A stretch of DNA of 64,000 bases, taken from contig CAYMCO010000008.1 in assembly GCA_964388955.1 (NCBI GenBank), forward strand, positions 62,001 through 126,000. Reading direction: 5' to 3'. Source of the stretch: CAYMCO01 sp964388955. GTDB taxonomy: Bacteria; Chloroflexota; Anaerolineae; Anaerolineales; E44-bin32. The notes beneath the pieces were generated by a model. The model ran no database searches and was not told the origin of the DNA. It saw nothing but the letters and a program-made list of their open reading frames with translations. Shown piece by piece: positions 17,410-26,168 of the stretch (within the stretch, counting starts at the first letter, position 1; each line of letters starts with the position of its first letter). Both the position numbers and the translations under genes were made by a program.

Positions 17410-18759
17410 ATGGAGATCATGGGTGATGAGACGCCGCGGTTCAACATCCGCGCGGTGGTCAACGAGACGGGCTTGAAGGCGGATACCATCCGCGCGTGGG
17501 AGCGCCGGTATGGCCTGCCCAAGCCGGCAAGATCGGCGGGGGGACACCGTCAATACTCGGCGCACGATATTCAGACCATCAAATGGCTCCGCGCCCGGCA
17601 GGAGGAGGGCCTGACCATCAGCAATGCGGTCGATCTTTGGAACAGCGTCGCCGAATCGGGGCAGGATCCATTGTTGGCTCCAGAGTATATGCAGCCCCGG
17701 ACGGAGAGAGCCGGTCTCTCCGGTCAGAGCATCGACCAAATGCGAGCAGAATGGGTGCAAGCGTGCGCATGCTTCGATGAACTGGGTGCGGAAGGGGTGC
17801 TCGACCAAGCCTTCGCCCAATTCTCTGTGGAGGCGGTCTGCGCTGAGGTGCTGCAAGCGGGAATGAGGGAAATTGGGGACGGCTGGTATCGGGGCGAGGT
17901 TACCGTTCAGCAGGAGCATCTTGCCTCGGAGATTGCCATCCGGCGCACGGAAGCCCTGATCGCCGCAGCGCCGAACCCGGTGCTGCCCGGCAACATTCTG
18001 ATGGTCGCGCCGCCCGGTGAACAACACACCTTTTCTCTCCTCTTGATCACGCTTCTGCTCCGGCGACAGGGGCGGGCGGCAATCTTCCTCGGCGCCAACG
18101 TGCCGCTCCCTCACCTGGATGCCGCATTAGAGGAGGCCGGTCCGCAGCTCGCCGTCCTCAGTGCGCAGCAGTTGCCCACGGCCGCTCGCTTACTGGAAGC
18201 CGCGGAGCTGTTGAATGGGCACAAGGTGGCCGTGGCTTTCGGAGGGGGGATCTTCAATCGGTTGCCAGAGGTCCGGGGGCGCATTCCTGGGCACTTCCTC
18301 GGTGAGACGATCGCCGAGGCGCCACCGATGGTGGAAGCCCTGTTGTCCCAACGGCCGGGTCCGCAAAGCGTACCGAAGCTGGGAGACGAATACCGACATG
18401 CACTGCGCGCCTTCGACCGCGATGTCGCCCGCATAGAAGCCCGACTGTACGCGGAGCTTGGTGAACGGGGCGGTTTCGATGGGTTTCTGCCTAAAGCCAT
18501 ATCGAATACCGCCCTCTACCTGCGCGCCGCACTCAGCCTGGGGGAGTTGACCGCATTCGGCGCGGAGATCGACTGGATCCACGACCTGCTGCGGAGGGAA
18601 ACGATCCCGGACCAGGCCCTGGGCGTCTTCCTGGCGGGCTACGGCCGGGCATTGCGGGAGATCATCGGTGCGGCGGGCCGGCTCGTCGCCGGTTACTTAT
18701 CGGAACTGGCGGCGAAATACCAATCTGAGTCAGGCCCAACGCCGCCCAGCGCTGGTTGA
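17410..18759 (+). CDS. MerR-family regulator with cobalamin-binding domain (CarH/LitR-like)
   Basis: The 449-residue protein has an N-terminal MerR winged helix (FNIRAVVNETGLKADTIRAW, residues about 10-75). Next comes a helical bundle with GDGWYRGEVTVQQEH, an exact W-x9-EH motif as in the adenosylcobalamin photoreceptor CarH. A B12-binding Rossmann domain follows, with PPGEQHTFSLLL supplying a His at the place of the lower axial ligand. About 130 further residues form an extra helical C-terminal region not present in CarH of about 300 residues. By family knowledge it would repress genes in the dark and release DNA in light. ATG 17410 is preceded by AAGGA. A TIGR01777 epimerase gene follows. 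Confidence 0.85.
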   Translation: MEIMGDETPRFNIRAVVNETGLKADTIRAWERRYGLPKPARSAGGHRQYSAHDIQTIKWLRARQEEGLTISNAVDLWNSVAESGQDPLLAPEYMQPRTERAGLSGQSIDQMRAEWVQACACFDELGAEGVLDQAFAQFSVEAVCAEVLQAGMREIGDGWYRGEVTVQQEHLASEIAIRRTEALIAAAPNPVLPGNILMVAPPGEQHTFSLLLITLLLRRQGRAAIFLGANVPLPHLDAALEEAGPQLAVLSAQQLPTAARLLEAAELLNGHKVAVAFGGGIFNRLPEVRGRIPGHFLGETIAEAPPMVEALLSQRPGPQSVPKLGDEYRHALRAFDRDVARIEARLYAELGERGGFDGFLPKAISNTALYLRAALSLGELTAFGAEIDWIHDLLRRETIPDQALGVFLAGYGRALREIIGAAGRLVAGYLSELAAKYQSESGPTPPSAG

Positions 18760-18790
18760 GAGAAACGGCGGTCGATGCAGGAGAAGACCT

Positions 18791-19714
18791 ATGCGATACT
18801 TGGTAAGCGGTGGGACAGGTATGATCGGGCGAGGGCTCGTGGCGACCCTACTCGAGGAGGATCACGAGGTCGTTGTGCTCAGCCGGGATCCGGACCGCCA
18901 TCGGGCGGACATGCCCGCGGGCGTGAAACTGGCGCAATGGGATGCCAGGACCGTGAGTGCGTGGGCCGAATGGATCGAGAGCGCCGATGCCGTTGTCCAT
19001 CTGGCTGGTGCCCGGCTCGCCGGCCCGGATCCGCGTATGCGCTGGACCGAAAGGCGAAAACGGATCATTTGCGAGAGTCGGCGCGATGCCGGCCGGGCCC
19101 TCGCCGCTGCAATCGAAGAAGGAGGGCGAAAACCTGCCGTGCTGATCCAGGCATCGGGGGTGGACTACTATTCGCCGGGTGAGTCGCTGGTCACAGAGAA
19201 GACTCCGCCGGGGGAGGATTTTCTTTCGTGGGTGTGCACAGAATGCTGGGAACGCCCGACCGCCCCGGTCGAGCGCTTGGGAGTCCGCCGCGTGGTGATC
19301 CGCAGCGGACCGATGCTCAACGCCAACGACGGTTTCCTGCCCCCGCAGGTGCTGCAGACGAAGCTGTTCGCTGGGGGCGCGATCGGAAGTGGACGGCAAT
19401 GGGTTTCCTGGGTCCACTACCAGGACGTGATCTCAGCCATCCGATTCCTGACGCAGAACCGTGACGCGGAGGGGGCTTTCAACCTGGCAGCGCCCAATCC
19501 GGTCAGGCAGAGAGAGCTGGCGAGGGCGCTCGGGCAGGTGCTCAAACGGCCGATCTTCATGCGCTGGCCGAGTTTTCTGTTCGAGGCCGCTTTTGGAGAG
19601 ATGGCCGTCACACTGCTGGAGGGAGTGTGCGCCTCCTCCGAGCGGCTGCAGCAGGCCGGCTTCGAATTCCAATACCCCGAGATCGAGGGGGCGTTGCGGG
19701 ATCTGCTGCGCTAA
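18791..19714 (+). CDS. TIGR01777-family NAD(P)-dependent epimerase/SDR
   Basis: A 307-residue extended short-chain dehydrogenase-like protein. The N-terminal Rossmann motif is VSGGTGMIGRGL. The SGVDYYSPG and TECWE segments fit the TIGR01777 (YfcH) family, and the C-terminal half carries WVHYQDVISAIRFL and FNLAAPNPV. Its substrate is unknown. ATG 18791 begins the Rossmann strand exactly. It lies 31 bases after the CarH/LitR-like regulator. TIGR01777 genes occur in light-responsive clusters with LitR-type regulators in other bacteria, so it may be under the regulator's control. Confidence 0.85.
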   Translation: MRYLVSGGTGMIGRGLVATLLEEDHEVVVLSRDPDRHRADMPAGVKLAQWDARTVSAWAEWIESADAVVHLAGARLAGPDPRMRWTERRKRIICESRRDAGRALAAAIEEGGRKPAVLIQASGVDYYSPGESLVTEKTPPGEDFLSWVCTECWERPTAPVERLGVRRVVIRSGPMLNANDGFLPPQVLQTKLFAGGAIGSGRQWVSWVHYQDVISAIRFLTQNRDAEGAFNLAAPNPVRQRELARALGQVLKRPIFMRWPSFLFEAAFGEMAVTLLEGVCASSERLQQAGFEFQYPEIEGALRDLLR

Positions 19715-19881
19715 TCCCTCGCTCGAAAGCTTCGCCTATGATGCGCCACGAAACGCACCATGCAAATATGGCGCGAGGGCGAATGCTGGCCGCCTTTGTC
19801 GGCTTCGCCGGGTTCGATAAATGACAAATCGGCGCTTGGCTGAATGGGGTGAGCGAACACGCTGGCCCGGCGAGCGCAGCC

Positions 19882-21609
19882 TCATTCGTCCATCAGGGTA
19901 ACGGGCTCCGGATAGTAGCGCACAGCGTGCTTGGCATAACGCTCTGCCACCAACTCTCGCAGCCACCGGCGTTTGGCGTCCAGCGGTTCATCTGCCCTGA
20001 GGCGTTCCAGATCCGCATGCAAGTGCAGGACGCGGCCAGGAACGACAAAGCGGGTGATCCCTTGGGGGATTCGCTGGCCTTGGAGAGTGGCCTGAATGAC
20101 TTCGCCCACGGTGAAGGGCGGGAAGCGCACAACGGCTGCGAAACCCGGGGCTTTCATCTCGACGGCGGAGAAATCGTCGCTCGCTAGGCGCTTCACCCTC
20201 GCGCCGTGGGTGTAGGCTGCGACGATGTCATTGAGGCGGCCGAGGTTCCCGGTGCGTTCTATTGTGCGCATTAGATAGGCACCACCATCTCGTGTGGTGA
20301 CCGCACACAACGCCTCCCGCGCCTCCAGGGCCGGTCTGAGACGCGCGGGCGAGACGGCCGTCAGACTGCAGCCGGGCAAGCCCTCAAGCAAGGCGATCAA
20401 AGCGGAAGGTGATAGATCCTGAAGGGCGTGGTTCCAGGTCCCAAGGGATAATGCAGGGTCTTGGGAGTCGACCAGCTGAACGATGAGCGTGGGGAACCCC
20501 AGCGCTTTGAGGGCTGACAGGCGAGTCGCACCATCCAACAACACATAACCCGACTCAGTAGGGGTCACAAGGGGGGGGTTGATGAGTGTGGAATCGGATT
20601 GGAAGCGCAGGATCAAACGAGACACGCGCTCGGGATCCGTGTTTTCGTGAGGCAGGACTTGGTCCAGCGGGACGACCTCCAGGGCCGCGGGCTCGTCGCG
20701 CGGTCTGGACTCCAGCTTGGTGACGATTTCATCGACCAGCGCAAGCTCGCGCTGTGCCTCCAACTCGGGCCATCCATGAGCTGCGCGCTGCTCCGCGCGC
20801 AGCTTCGGGTGCCACGGCTCTGGAAACCGACGTTCCTCGTCGGGATCTGAGAGCAGCAGGATGCTTCCCAGAATGCCACGATCCAAGGCCTTCAGGACAT
20901 CGGGGAGATGCAGCGTTTCAAGCCCGCCGATGCTCACCACATGCACGCCGGGCCTGCAAATTGCAAGCTCCTTCTCCCCGAGATGCGCAACAGGCACGCC
21001 TGCCCCCGTTTGTTCAATACATAAGAAATCGGCGGCCGCAAGCAGGTCCGGCAGATCCGCCGGGTGAGTGTCCAACCCCCGGATCATCCCGGATCCCTCC
21101 CGGGCGCCGTACATCAGCACTTGGAGGTCGAACGCTTGCGCGCGTCTGGCCACTTCAATGCAGACCGGGCCGAAGCCGACCAGACCCAGCGTCTTCCCGG
21201 CCAATCCATTTGAGGCCAGCGGATCCGCGATGGTCAAGAGTTGCGCCATGACCTGCTCCGCCTGGGCGACAAACATGGCGTCCGGCGAGTGGATCACGTT
21301 CGGGCCTTTCACCCGGGCCATGATGAGCGTTTCCGGCGCTTTGCCGGAGCCGAGGACACCGATCACAGATAATCTCGGCGCACCTTCGAGCGCCCCCTCT
21401 GGAAGGGCCCAGTCTCCCCGCATGATGAGCGCATCCGCATTTCTCAGCAGGTCAACGGCCTCTCGCGGCGGGAGATGCGGCCTGTATTCCAATTCGACGG
21501 TTTGGGACAAACGGCCTCGGGCCTCATGACCGAGTTCCCCTGTCACCAAGACGGTGGCGCGAGAATGTGTGTAAAAAATCGAGGATTCCATGGGGCTTGT
21601 TTCATCCAT
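19882..21609 (-). CDS. Fusion: 2-hydroxyacid dehydrogenase-like + SerK/SbnI-like (ParB-fold) kinase
   Basis: The 575-residue protein has two modules. Residues about 10-300 resemble D-2-hydroxyacid/phosphoglycerate dehydrogenases (GKTLGLVGFGPVCIEVARRA, CRPGVHVVSIGG). However, the nucleotide loop is altered (GFGPVC), the catalytic Arg of the usual ARGG segment is missing, and no TPH segment is present. Residues about 310-575 match the ParB/Srx-fold free-serine-kinase group: PHENTDPERVSRL with a Glu at the catalytic position, LLDGATRLSALKALG, LGTWNHAL and the terminal ITRFVVPGRVLHLHADLERL. A role in O-phosphoserine metabolism or its regulation is inference. An alternative start is the Met at 21591. 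Confidence 0.75.
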   Translation of the reverse strand: MDETSPMESSIFYTHSRATVLVTGELGHEARGRLSQTVELEYRPHLPPREAVDLLRNADALIMRGDWALPEGALEGAPRLSVIGVLGSGKAPETLIMARVKGPNVIHSPDAMFVAQAEQVMAQLLTIADPLASNGLAGKTLGLVGFGPVCIEVARRAQAFDLQVLMYGAREGSGMIRGLDTHPADLPDLLAAADFLCIEQTGAGVPVAHLGEKELAICRPGVHVVSIGGLETLHLPDVLKALDRGILGSILLLSDPDEERRFPEPWHPKLRAEQRAAHGWPELEAQRELALVDEIVTKLESRPRDEPAALEVVPLDQVLPHENTDPERVSRLILRFQSDSTLINPPLVTPTESGYVLLDGATRLSALKALGFPTLIVQLVDSQDPALSLGTWNHALQDLSPSALIALLEGLPGCSLTAVSPARLRPALEAREALCAVTTRDGGAYLMRTIERTGNLGRLNDIVAAYTHGARVKRLASDDFSAVEMKAPGFAAVVRFPPFTVGEVIQATLQGQRIPQGITRFVVPGRVLHLHADLERLRADEPLDAKRRWLRELVAERYAKHAVRYYPEPVTLMDE

Positions 21610-21692
21610 TGTGAGCCCGGGGAGGGTGACCCGACGCTACTGGCGGCCGATGGCCAGACTCCTGCCAGGGTTGGGGCCTCCGCTCCGGCGCC

Positions 21693-22811
21693 TCATATCG
21701 CCCCGACAGCATGCCTGGCGGGGTCGCTGGTCAGCCAGAATATCGCCGTGATGAGCACTGCGGAGGTCAGACACCACGTACAGGTTGCGCCGATAACAAA
21801 TGGTTCCAGGTATGTCAGGTAGACGGAGAACAACGTCCCGAACAGCGCTAGGCCGAAGACCAGGACTGTGGGCCAACCCGGGTTGCGTCCCTTGGTGCGG
21901 ATGGCATAGAGGCTGCCGCCCAAGATGGCCAGATAGCCGAAAAGGCCGAATAGGCCGACTGGAAGGGTCCCGAACAGGCGCGCGTATCGGCTTCCTTGAA
22001 CCGCGTTGCAGTCCCCGACAGGGCCGCATACCGCCAGCGTGTCTGTGGTCTCGACATAGGTTAGATACGCGGCCACGCCGGCCCCGATCAGGGAGAGGAT
22101 TGGCACCAACCAGCTCAGGGATCTTTCCTCCCCCTCCGCGGGCTGAAATATCCATTGGAACAGGGCGATCCCCAATACGACCAGCATCGCGATCAGGACG
22201 ATGACCGCGACTCCGTTGGCGACGGGATCGAGCTGAAAGCGATCCCACATGTTCATGTCCGCGGCGTACGGATCCATCTCCGATGTCGGGATAGGATTGC
22301 CGATTTGCCCCTCTTGAGCGGTGGTGGCGGTCGCCTCTGGAGTGGTCTGCCCCGCCGGCGTCTCCGCCTCTGGCTGTAGAGACAGAGAATCGATCACATC
22401 CTGCAGGCCAGGGATGTCCGACCAAGCGATGCCCCCCGAAGCCAGACCGCGAACGATGATCTCTGGGAGTTGCGCAGGGATGTCCGCAGAGCCCACCAGA
22501 AGGGTATCGCCCACCGCCAGCGCCGGCACGAAATACTGGTCCTGTGGGACGTTGAAATGCACCATTGCGGAGTGGAAGAGATCCGCGCCGCCCGGTTTGG
22601 TCGTGTCGACGGCCACGATCTGCAGTTGCTCGCCATACTGGTCCATCAACGGGGGCAGGTCCTCGGTCATCACCTTGTGGCAGTGAGGGCATGTGGGCGA
22701 ATAGAACAACACTGCACGCACAACTGCCCCTTGCGCCCCTACAGGCGGCGCGGCGGTGAAGGCGGCAAAAAAGACGAGCAAAAGAACTATGCTTGTTCTG
22801 GACTCACGCAT
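21693..22811 (-). CDS. Thioredoxin-like + vitamin K epoxide reductase (VKOR) membrane protein
   Basis: The 372-residue protein has a signal peptide (residues 1-26) and an exported thioredoxin-like domain with FYSPTCPHCHKV (CPHC active site). A linker follows, one transmembrane helix, then a VKOR domain with the cysteine pair CGPVGDC, a Ser downstream (VQGS) and the quinone-site pair CTWC. VKOR proteins re-oxidise thiol oxidoreductases using quinones, so the fused pair should form disulfides in exported proteins. The Trx domain here is N-terminal, whereas many bacterial fusions have it at the C-terminus. The start overlaps the P-loop gene end by eight bases. Confidence 0.88.
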   Translation of the reverse strand: MRESRTSIVLLLVFFAAFTAAPPVGAQGAVVRAVLFYSPTCPHCHKVMTEDLPPLMDQYGEQLQIVAVDTTKPGGADLFHSAMVHFNVPQDQYFVPALAVGDTLLVGSADIPAQLPEIIVRGLASGGIAWSDIPGLQDVIDSLSLQPEAETPAGQTTPEATATTAQEGQIGNPIPTSEMDPYAADMNMWDRFQLDPVANGVAVIVLIAMLVVLGIALFQWIFQPAEGEERSLSWLVPILSLIGAGVAAYLTYVETTDTLAVCGPVGDCNAVQGSRYARLFGTLPVGLFGLFGYLAILGGSLYAIRTKGRNPGWPTVLVFGLALFGTLFSVYLTYLEPFVIGATCTWCLTSAVLITAIFWLTSDPARHAVGAI

Positions 22812-23550
22812 CCGATCTCCCAATTCGGCCGGGCCGCTTCTTCCACAGATCCCAGAGCGCCCCGAGGCGCTCCTCCAAACGGCGGCCCAATGGCTCCCCA
22901 CCGGCTGTGGTGAGATCATCCTGGTTGTCGAAGACCACTTGGGGAACTCCAAAGCCGTTCACCTCAAGATAGGACGCCTCCCCACCGCTGAACTCCACCC
23001 AGTCGTCGGCGCGGTACAGCCGCCTCATCTTATCATCAGAAAGACTGTGTTCCAAGATGCTGTCGGGGCGCGCTGGGTTGCGGCGATCCCGATTCTTGCG
23101 CAGGGATTCCTCAAAGGAAACCCGCACATACATGGCCGCTGCTTTCTCCAGGATCTGAGCGCCAAGGTGAGGATACGCCCCCCGATACCCGCCGTGGACT
23201 TCCCCGCGCGCGAATTCAATGACGGCGGTGAATGCACCCGGATCATCCCGCTGCAGCTTCTCATAATCAAGCGCCAGGCGCCGAACAAGCAGGTGCCATA
23301 GATCCTGGTGCAGGAAGTAGCCCTCAGGGGTGGTATGCAGGCGGGGGCGATGGAAGACGCGCTCGAGAAGATCGTCTTCCTCGAACCAAGTCCACAGCAT
23401 CGGAAAGTCGTCCAGTACACGCAGCGGCCCAATATGAAAGCGGCGCGCCCGGGCTTGGTCCCCTACCGAATCCAAGTAGGCGATGATTTCGCTCTTTCCG
23501 GCCGCCGGGAGCGCGTTGAGAATCAGAATAGGGAATATGTCGACCTGCAT
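22804..23550 (-). CDS. P-loop NTPase-like protein of unknown role
   Basis: A 248-residue protein beginning MQVDIFPILILNALPAAGKSE, where ALPAAGKS fits the Walker A pattern. Later segments (VVFDNQDDL, basic KKRPGR tail) suggest a small nucleotide-binding kinase-like or ATPase-like fold, but I do not recognise the family. The Met at 23550 is chosen because the P-loop strand begins there and a purine-rich GGGGGAGG stretch precedes it; the frame stays open further upstream without similarity. It overlaps the thioredoxin-VKOR gene start by eight bases, so the two are co-translated. Confidence 0.65.
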   Translation of the reverse strand: MQVDIFPILILNALPAAGKSEIIAYLDSVGDQARARRFHIGPLRVLDDFPMLWTWFEEDDLLERVFHRPRLHTTPEGYFLHQDLWHLLVRRLALDYEKLQRDDPGAFTAVIEFARGEVHGGYRGAYPHLGAQILEKAAAMYVRVSFEESLRKNRDRRNPARPDSILEHSLSDDKMRRLYRADDWVEFSGGEASYLEVNGFGVPQVVFDNQDDLTTAGGEPLGRRLEERLGALWDLWKKRPGRIGRSDA

Positions 23551-23641
23551 GCCTCCCCCCGGGGCCGCGAACGCCGTGTGCAGAATCATGGCATCCGCTG
23601 GCGTGAGAATTGAACGGCTTCCCATCCGGAGGCTCCGCCCA

Positions 23642-23661
23642 CCCCTTGATCGTTCAAGGGG
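23642..23661. promoter_or_regulatory. Palindrome between divergent P-loop and HIT genes
   Basis: CCCCTTGA-tcgt-TCAAGGGG is a perfect 8-bp inverted repeat in the divergent intergenic region. It could be an operator; there is no T tract. Confidence 0.35.
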
Positions 23662-23743
23662 GAATCCTACCACGGGGACCGTCAGCCTAGCACCCCCGCG
23701 TCCGGGGCCGGATGGTAGAATCCCTCGACACCCGGAGCCGCGC

Positions 23744-24202
23744 ATGAGAGGATGGCCCTTTGATATGTCTGGCAGTTCAACAGACTGCGCGTTCTGCCGC
23801 ATCGCGCGGCACGAATCCGAGGCCAGCATTGTGTATCAGGACGACCAGGTGACTGCATTCATGGATTATCGCCCCGTCAACCCAGGACATTGCCTTGTGA
23901 TCCCAAATGAACATGCCGCTGTCTTGGCCGACTTATCGGTGGAATACGCCGAGAGGATGTTTGCTGTGGGGGTGATGCTGGCCGGAGCTCTGAGCCGATC
24001 TGGCTTGCGATGTGAAGGGGTAAACCTGTTCCTTTCCGATGGCCCTGCGGCCGGCCAGACGGTATTCCACAGCCACCTACATGTGCTGCCGCGCTTCCGG
24101 GGAGATGGGTTTCGTGTGCCGGTGGGAACGGGCCGGCGGGCTTCCAGAGGTGAGTTGGAATCTCACGCCGGGCAGATCATGGCCGCGCTGCAGGAAGACT
24201 GA
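23744..24202 (+). CDS. HIT-family hydrolase
   Basis: A 152-residue histidine-triad protein that hydrolyses or transfers nucleotidyl groups. It has DCAFCRIA (zinc-type CxxC), a YRPVNPGHCLVIPNEH strand and the triad HSHLHVLPR. Many HIT proteins cleave AMP-N or dinucleoside polyphosphate substrates; the substrate here is unknown. The ATG at 23744 has GGAG at seven bases and a TAGAAT -10-like box 22 bases upstream. The Met at 23765 is an alternative start just before the zinc motif. Confidence 0.88.
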   Translation: MRGWPFDMSGSSTDCAFCRIARHESEASIVYQDDQVTAFMDYRPVNPGHCLVIPNEHAAVLADLSVEYAERMFAVGVMLAGALSRSGLRCEGVNLFLSDGPAAGQTVFHSHLHVLPRFRGDGFRVPVGTGRRASRGELESHAGQIMAALQED

Positions 24203-24278
24203 GATCAGCGCCGGCGCCGCAGGGGGCGCGTGGGGCGCCTGAACGCGCTCCCCCCGCTCTCTTCTTGGCTGAATCGGA

Positions 24279-24309
24279 TTGGGGCATCCCCATCGGGGGC
24301 TTATATAAT
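24279..24309 (+). promoter_or_regulatory. Putative promoter of the DinB gene
   Basis: TTGGGG (24279-24284), 19-base spacer, TATAAT (24304-24309). The -35 resembles the TTGGGG seen before thrC. Confidence 0.4.
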
Positions 24310-24423
24310 TGGATAAAGCAGGGTGGAAAGACTGGACTGGCTGGCCAGGAATCTTCCCGGAGGACAGGGGCAGGTGGGGCTGAGTGTTTCGTCCTCGATA
24401 CACCAGAGGCGATGGGAGGCGTG

Positions 24424-24888
24424 ATGAACGCAGCACAGTTCTTCGACCAGTGGACCAAGGTCTGGCGGGATTTGCTCCGGGCGGTCGCTGTCTTCAGCGA
24501 CGAGGACCTGGACTTCCGCCCCGCCGATTCATACCCTCGCACCGTGGGCGCAATACTTCAGCACATCATCAATTTGGAGCAAGGTTGGATCCACTACGTT
24601 ATCCGTCGAAAGTTGGAGGCCTGGCCCAAGGAAGAGATGAATTACCCTCGCTCGGTGGATAGACTCAAGGCTGAGATGCAGCGCGTCCATGATGAGACCA
24701 TGGACTACTTGGCGACGGTGGATGTGGATGATTTCAGCCGCATCGTGCAGGTGCCGGGGAATGGCACACCCAAGTTGGGGTGGATATTGTGGCATGTTTT
24801 TGAGCAGGAGATCCATCATCGGGGCGAACTCTTTCTCTGCCTGAGTCTGCTGGGGGAGGACCGCCCGAAGACCGACCGACCGGGCTAG
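24424..24888 (+). CDS. DinB-family metal-binding protein
   Basis: A 154-residue four-helix-bundle protein of the DinB/YfiT superfamily. Three His ligands are visible: one in AILQHIINLEQGW and two in EQEIHHRGEL (H-x3-like pair). The W-x-L-W-H-V segment is typical. Members are thiol transferases or hydrolases, often of unknown substrate. The ATG at 24424 follows GGGAGG. The gene is followed 56 bases later by sbcD on the same strand. Confidence 0.85.
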   Translation: MNAAQFFDQWTKVWRDLLRAVAVFSDEDLDFRPADSYPRTVGAILQHIINLEQGWIHYVIRRKLEAWPKEEMNYPRSVDRLKAEMQRVHDETMDYLATVDVDDFSRIVQVPGNGTPKLGWILWHVFEQEIHHRGELFLCLSLLGEDRPKTDRPG

Positions 24889-24944
24889 ACCCGGGGGTAT
24901 CGGGGTCAGCGAGAGCCCTCTGGAAAGGCCGTTCAAACGCGTCC

Positions 24945-26168
24945 ATGGCAGCTTCAATTCGTATGCTCCATTTTGCCGACGCACATATCGGCATGGAGAA
25001 TTATGGACAGATAGATCCCGCCACCGGCACCTCCAGCCGGGTGCGTGACTTCTTGGATCGGATGGACGAGGTCATCGACCACGCGTTGGAGCACGAGGCA
25101 GATCTGGCGCTCTTCGCCGGAGATGCGTTCAAGAATCGAGACCCCACCCCCACTCAGCAGCGGGAGTTTGCCCAGCGCATAAAGCGGCTATCCGACCGGA
25201 TCCCCACGCTTCTGCTCGTGGGCAACCATGATATGCCCGGCATGGCGAGCAAGGCCAGCAGCGTGGATATCTTCCGCGCGCTGGATGTGCCGGACGTGAT
25301 CGTGGGATACAAAGCGGATGCGCAAGTCATCCATACCCGGTCGGGGCCCGTCTTCTTGGCCTGGTTGCCCTACCCGATGCGAAACCGGCTGCTCAGCAGG
25401 GAGGAGCATCAAGGCAAATCGATCGAGGCGCTTCAGGTTGCGTTGCGCCAGGCAGTGACGGCGATCCTGGAGGGCCTGAAAGGGCGCGCTGCCGGCCACG
25501 ACATGCCTCGCGTGCTGGCTGGCCATTTCTCCGTCGCCGAGGCCAAGTATGGCTCGGAGCGGACGGTCATGCTGGGGAACGATGTGGCGGTTTTCACCTC
25601 CACCCTCGCCGACCCCGCCTGGGACTATGTGGCTCTGGGGCACATCCACGCTCATCAGACCTTGAACCCGGGAGGGTATCCCAGCGTCGTGTATGCAGGA
25701 TCCCTGGAACGCATCGATTTTGGCGAGGAACGGGAGGCCAAGGGATTTTGTTGGGTCGAGCTGTCCCGCGGCGAGACGAGGTGGGAATTCATCCCGGTGC
25801 ATGCGCGCCCATTCTACAGCGTCGAGGTTGATGTTCGATCACAAGCGGATCCCACCGCGGCGGTCATCGCGGCCGTGCAAAGCGATGCTTTGGCCGAGGC
25901 CGTCGTGCGAATCCGGGTCCTTTTGCGGGCGGATCAGCAGGCCTCGCTGCGGGACCGGGAGATCGAGGCGGCTCTAGAACGCGCCTCCAATGTGAGCATT
26001 GTGCGCGAGGTCGAGACCGAGATTCGCGCCCGGTTGGGCAACCTCACGCCGGAAGCGCTGACTCCGATTGAGCTGGTGCAGAAATACTTCGAGTCTCGAG
26101 ACCAGGCGCCGGAACGCATTGCGGCGCTGGTGTCGAAGGCGGAGGCTTTGCTGCGTGATTCCGGTTGA
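24945..26168 (+). CDS. sbcD: Exonuclease subunit SbcD (Mre11-like)
   Basis: The nuclease subunit of the SbcCD/Mre11-Rad50 complex, which processes hairpins and DNA ends. The 407-residue protein shows the metallophosphoesterase motifs LHFADAHIG, LFAGDAFKNR, LLVGNHD, AGHFSV and LGHIHAHQ in order. The C-terminal part (about 280-407) is the capping/Rad50-binding region. The start ATG at 24945 places the first motif at residue 8. Its last 14 bases overlap the sbcC GTG start. Confidence 0.93.
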   Translation: MAASIRMLHFADAHIGMENYGQIDPATGTSSRVRDFLDRMDEVIDHALEHEADLALFAGDAFKNRDPTPTQQREFAQRIKRLSDRIPTLLLVGNHDMPGMASKASSVDIFRALDVPDVIVGYKADAQVIHTRSGPVFLAWLPYPMRNRLLSREEHQGKSIEALQVALRQAVTAILEGLKGRAAGHDMPRVLAGHFSVAEAKYGSERTVMLGNDVAVFTSTLADPAWDYVALGHIHAHQTLNPGGYPSVVYAGSLERIDFGEEREAKGFCWVELSRGETRWEFIPVHARPFYSVEVDVRSQADPTAAVIAAVQSDALAEAVVRIRVLLRADQQASLRDREIEAALERASNVSIVREVETEIRARLGNLTPEALTPIELVQKYFESRDQAPERIAALVSKAEALLRDSG

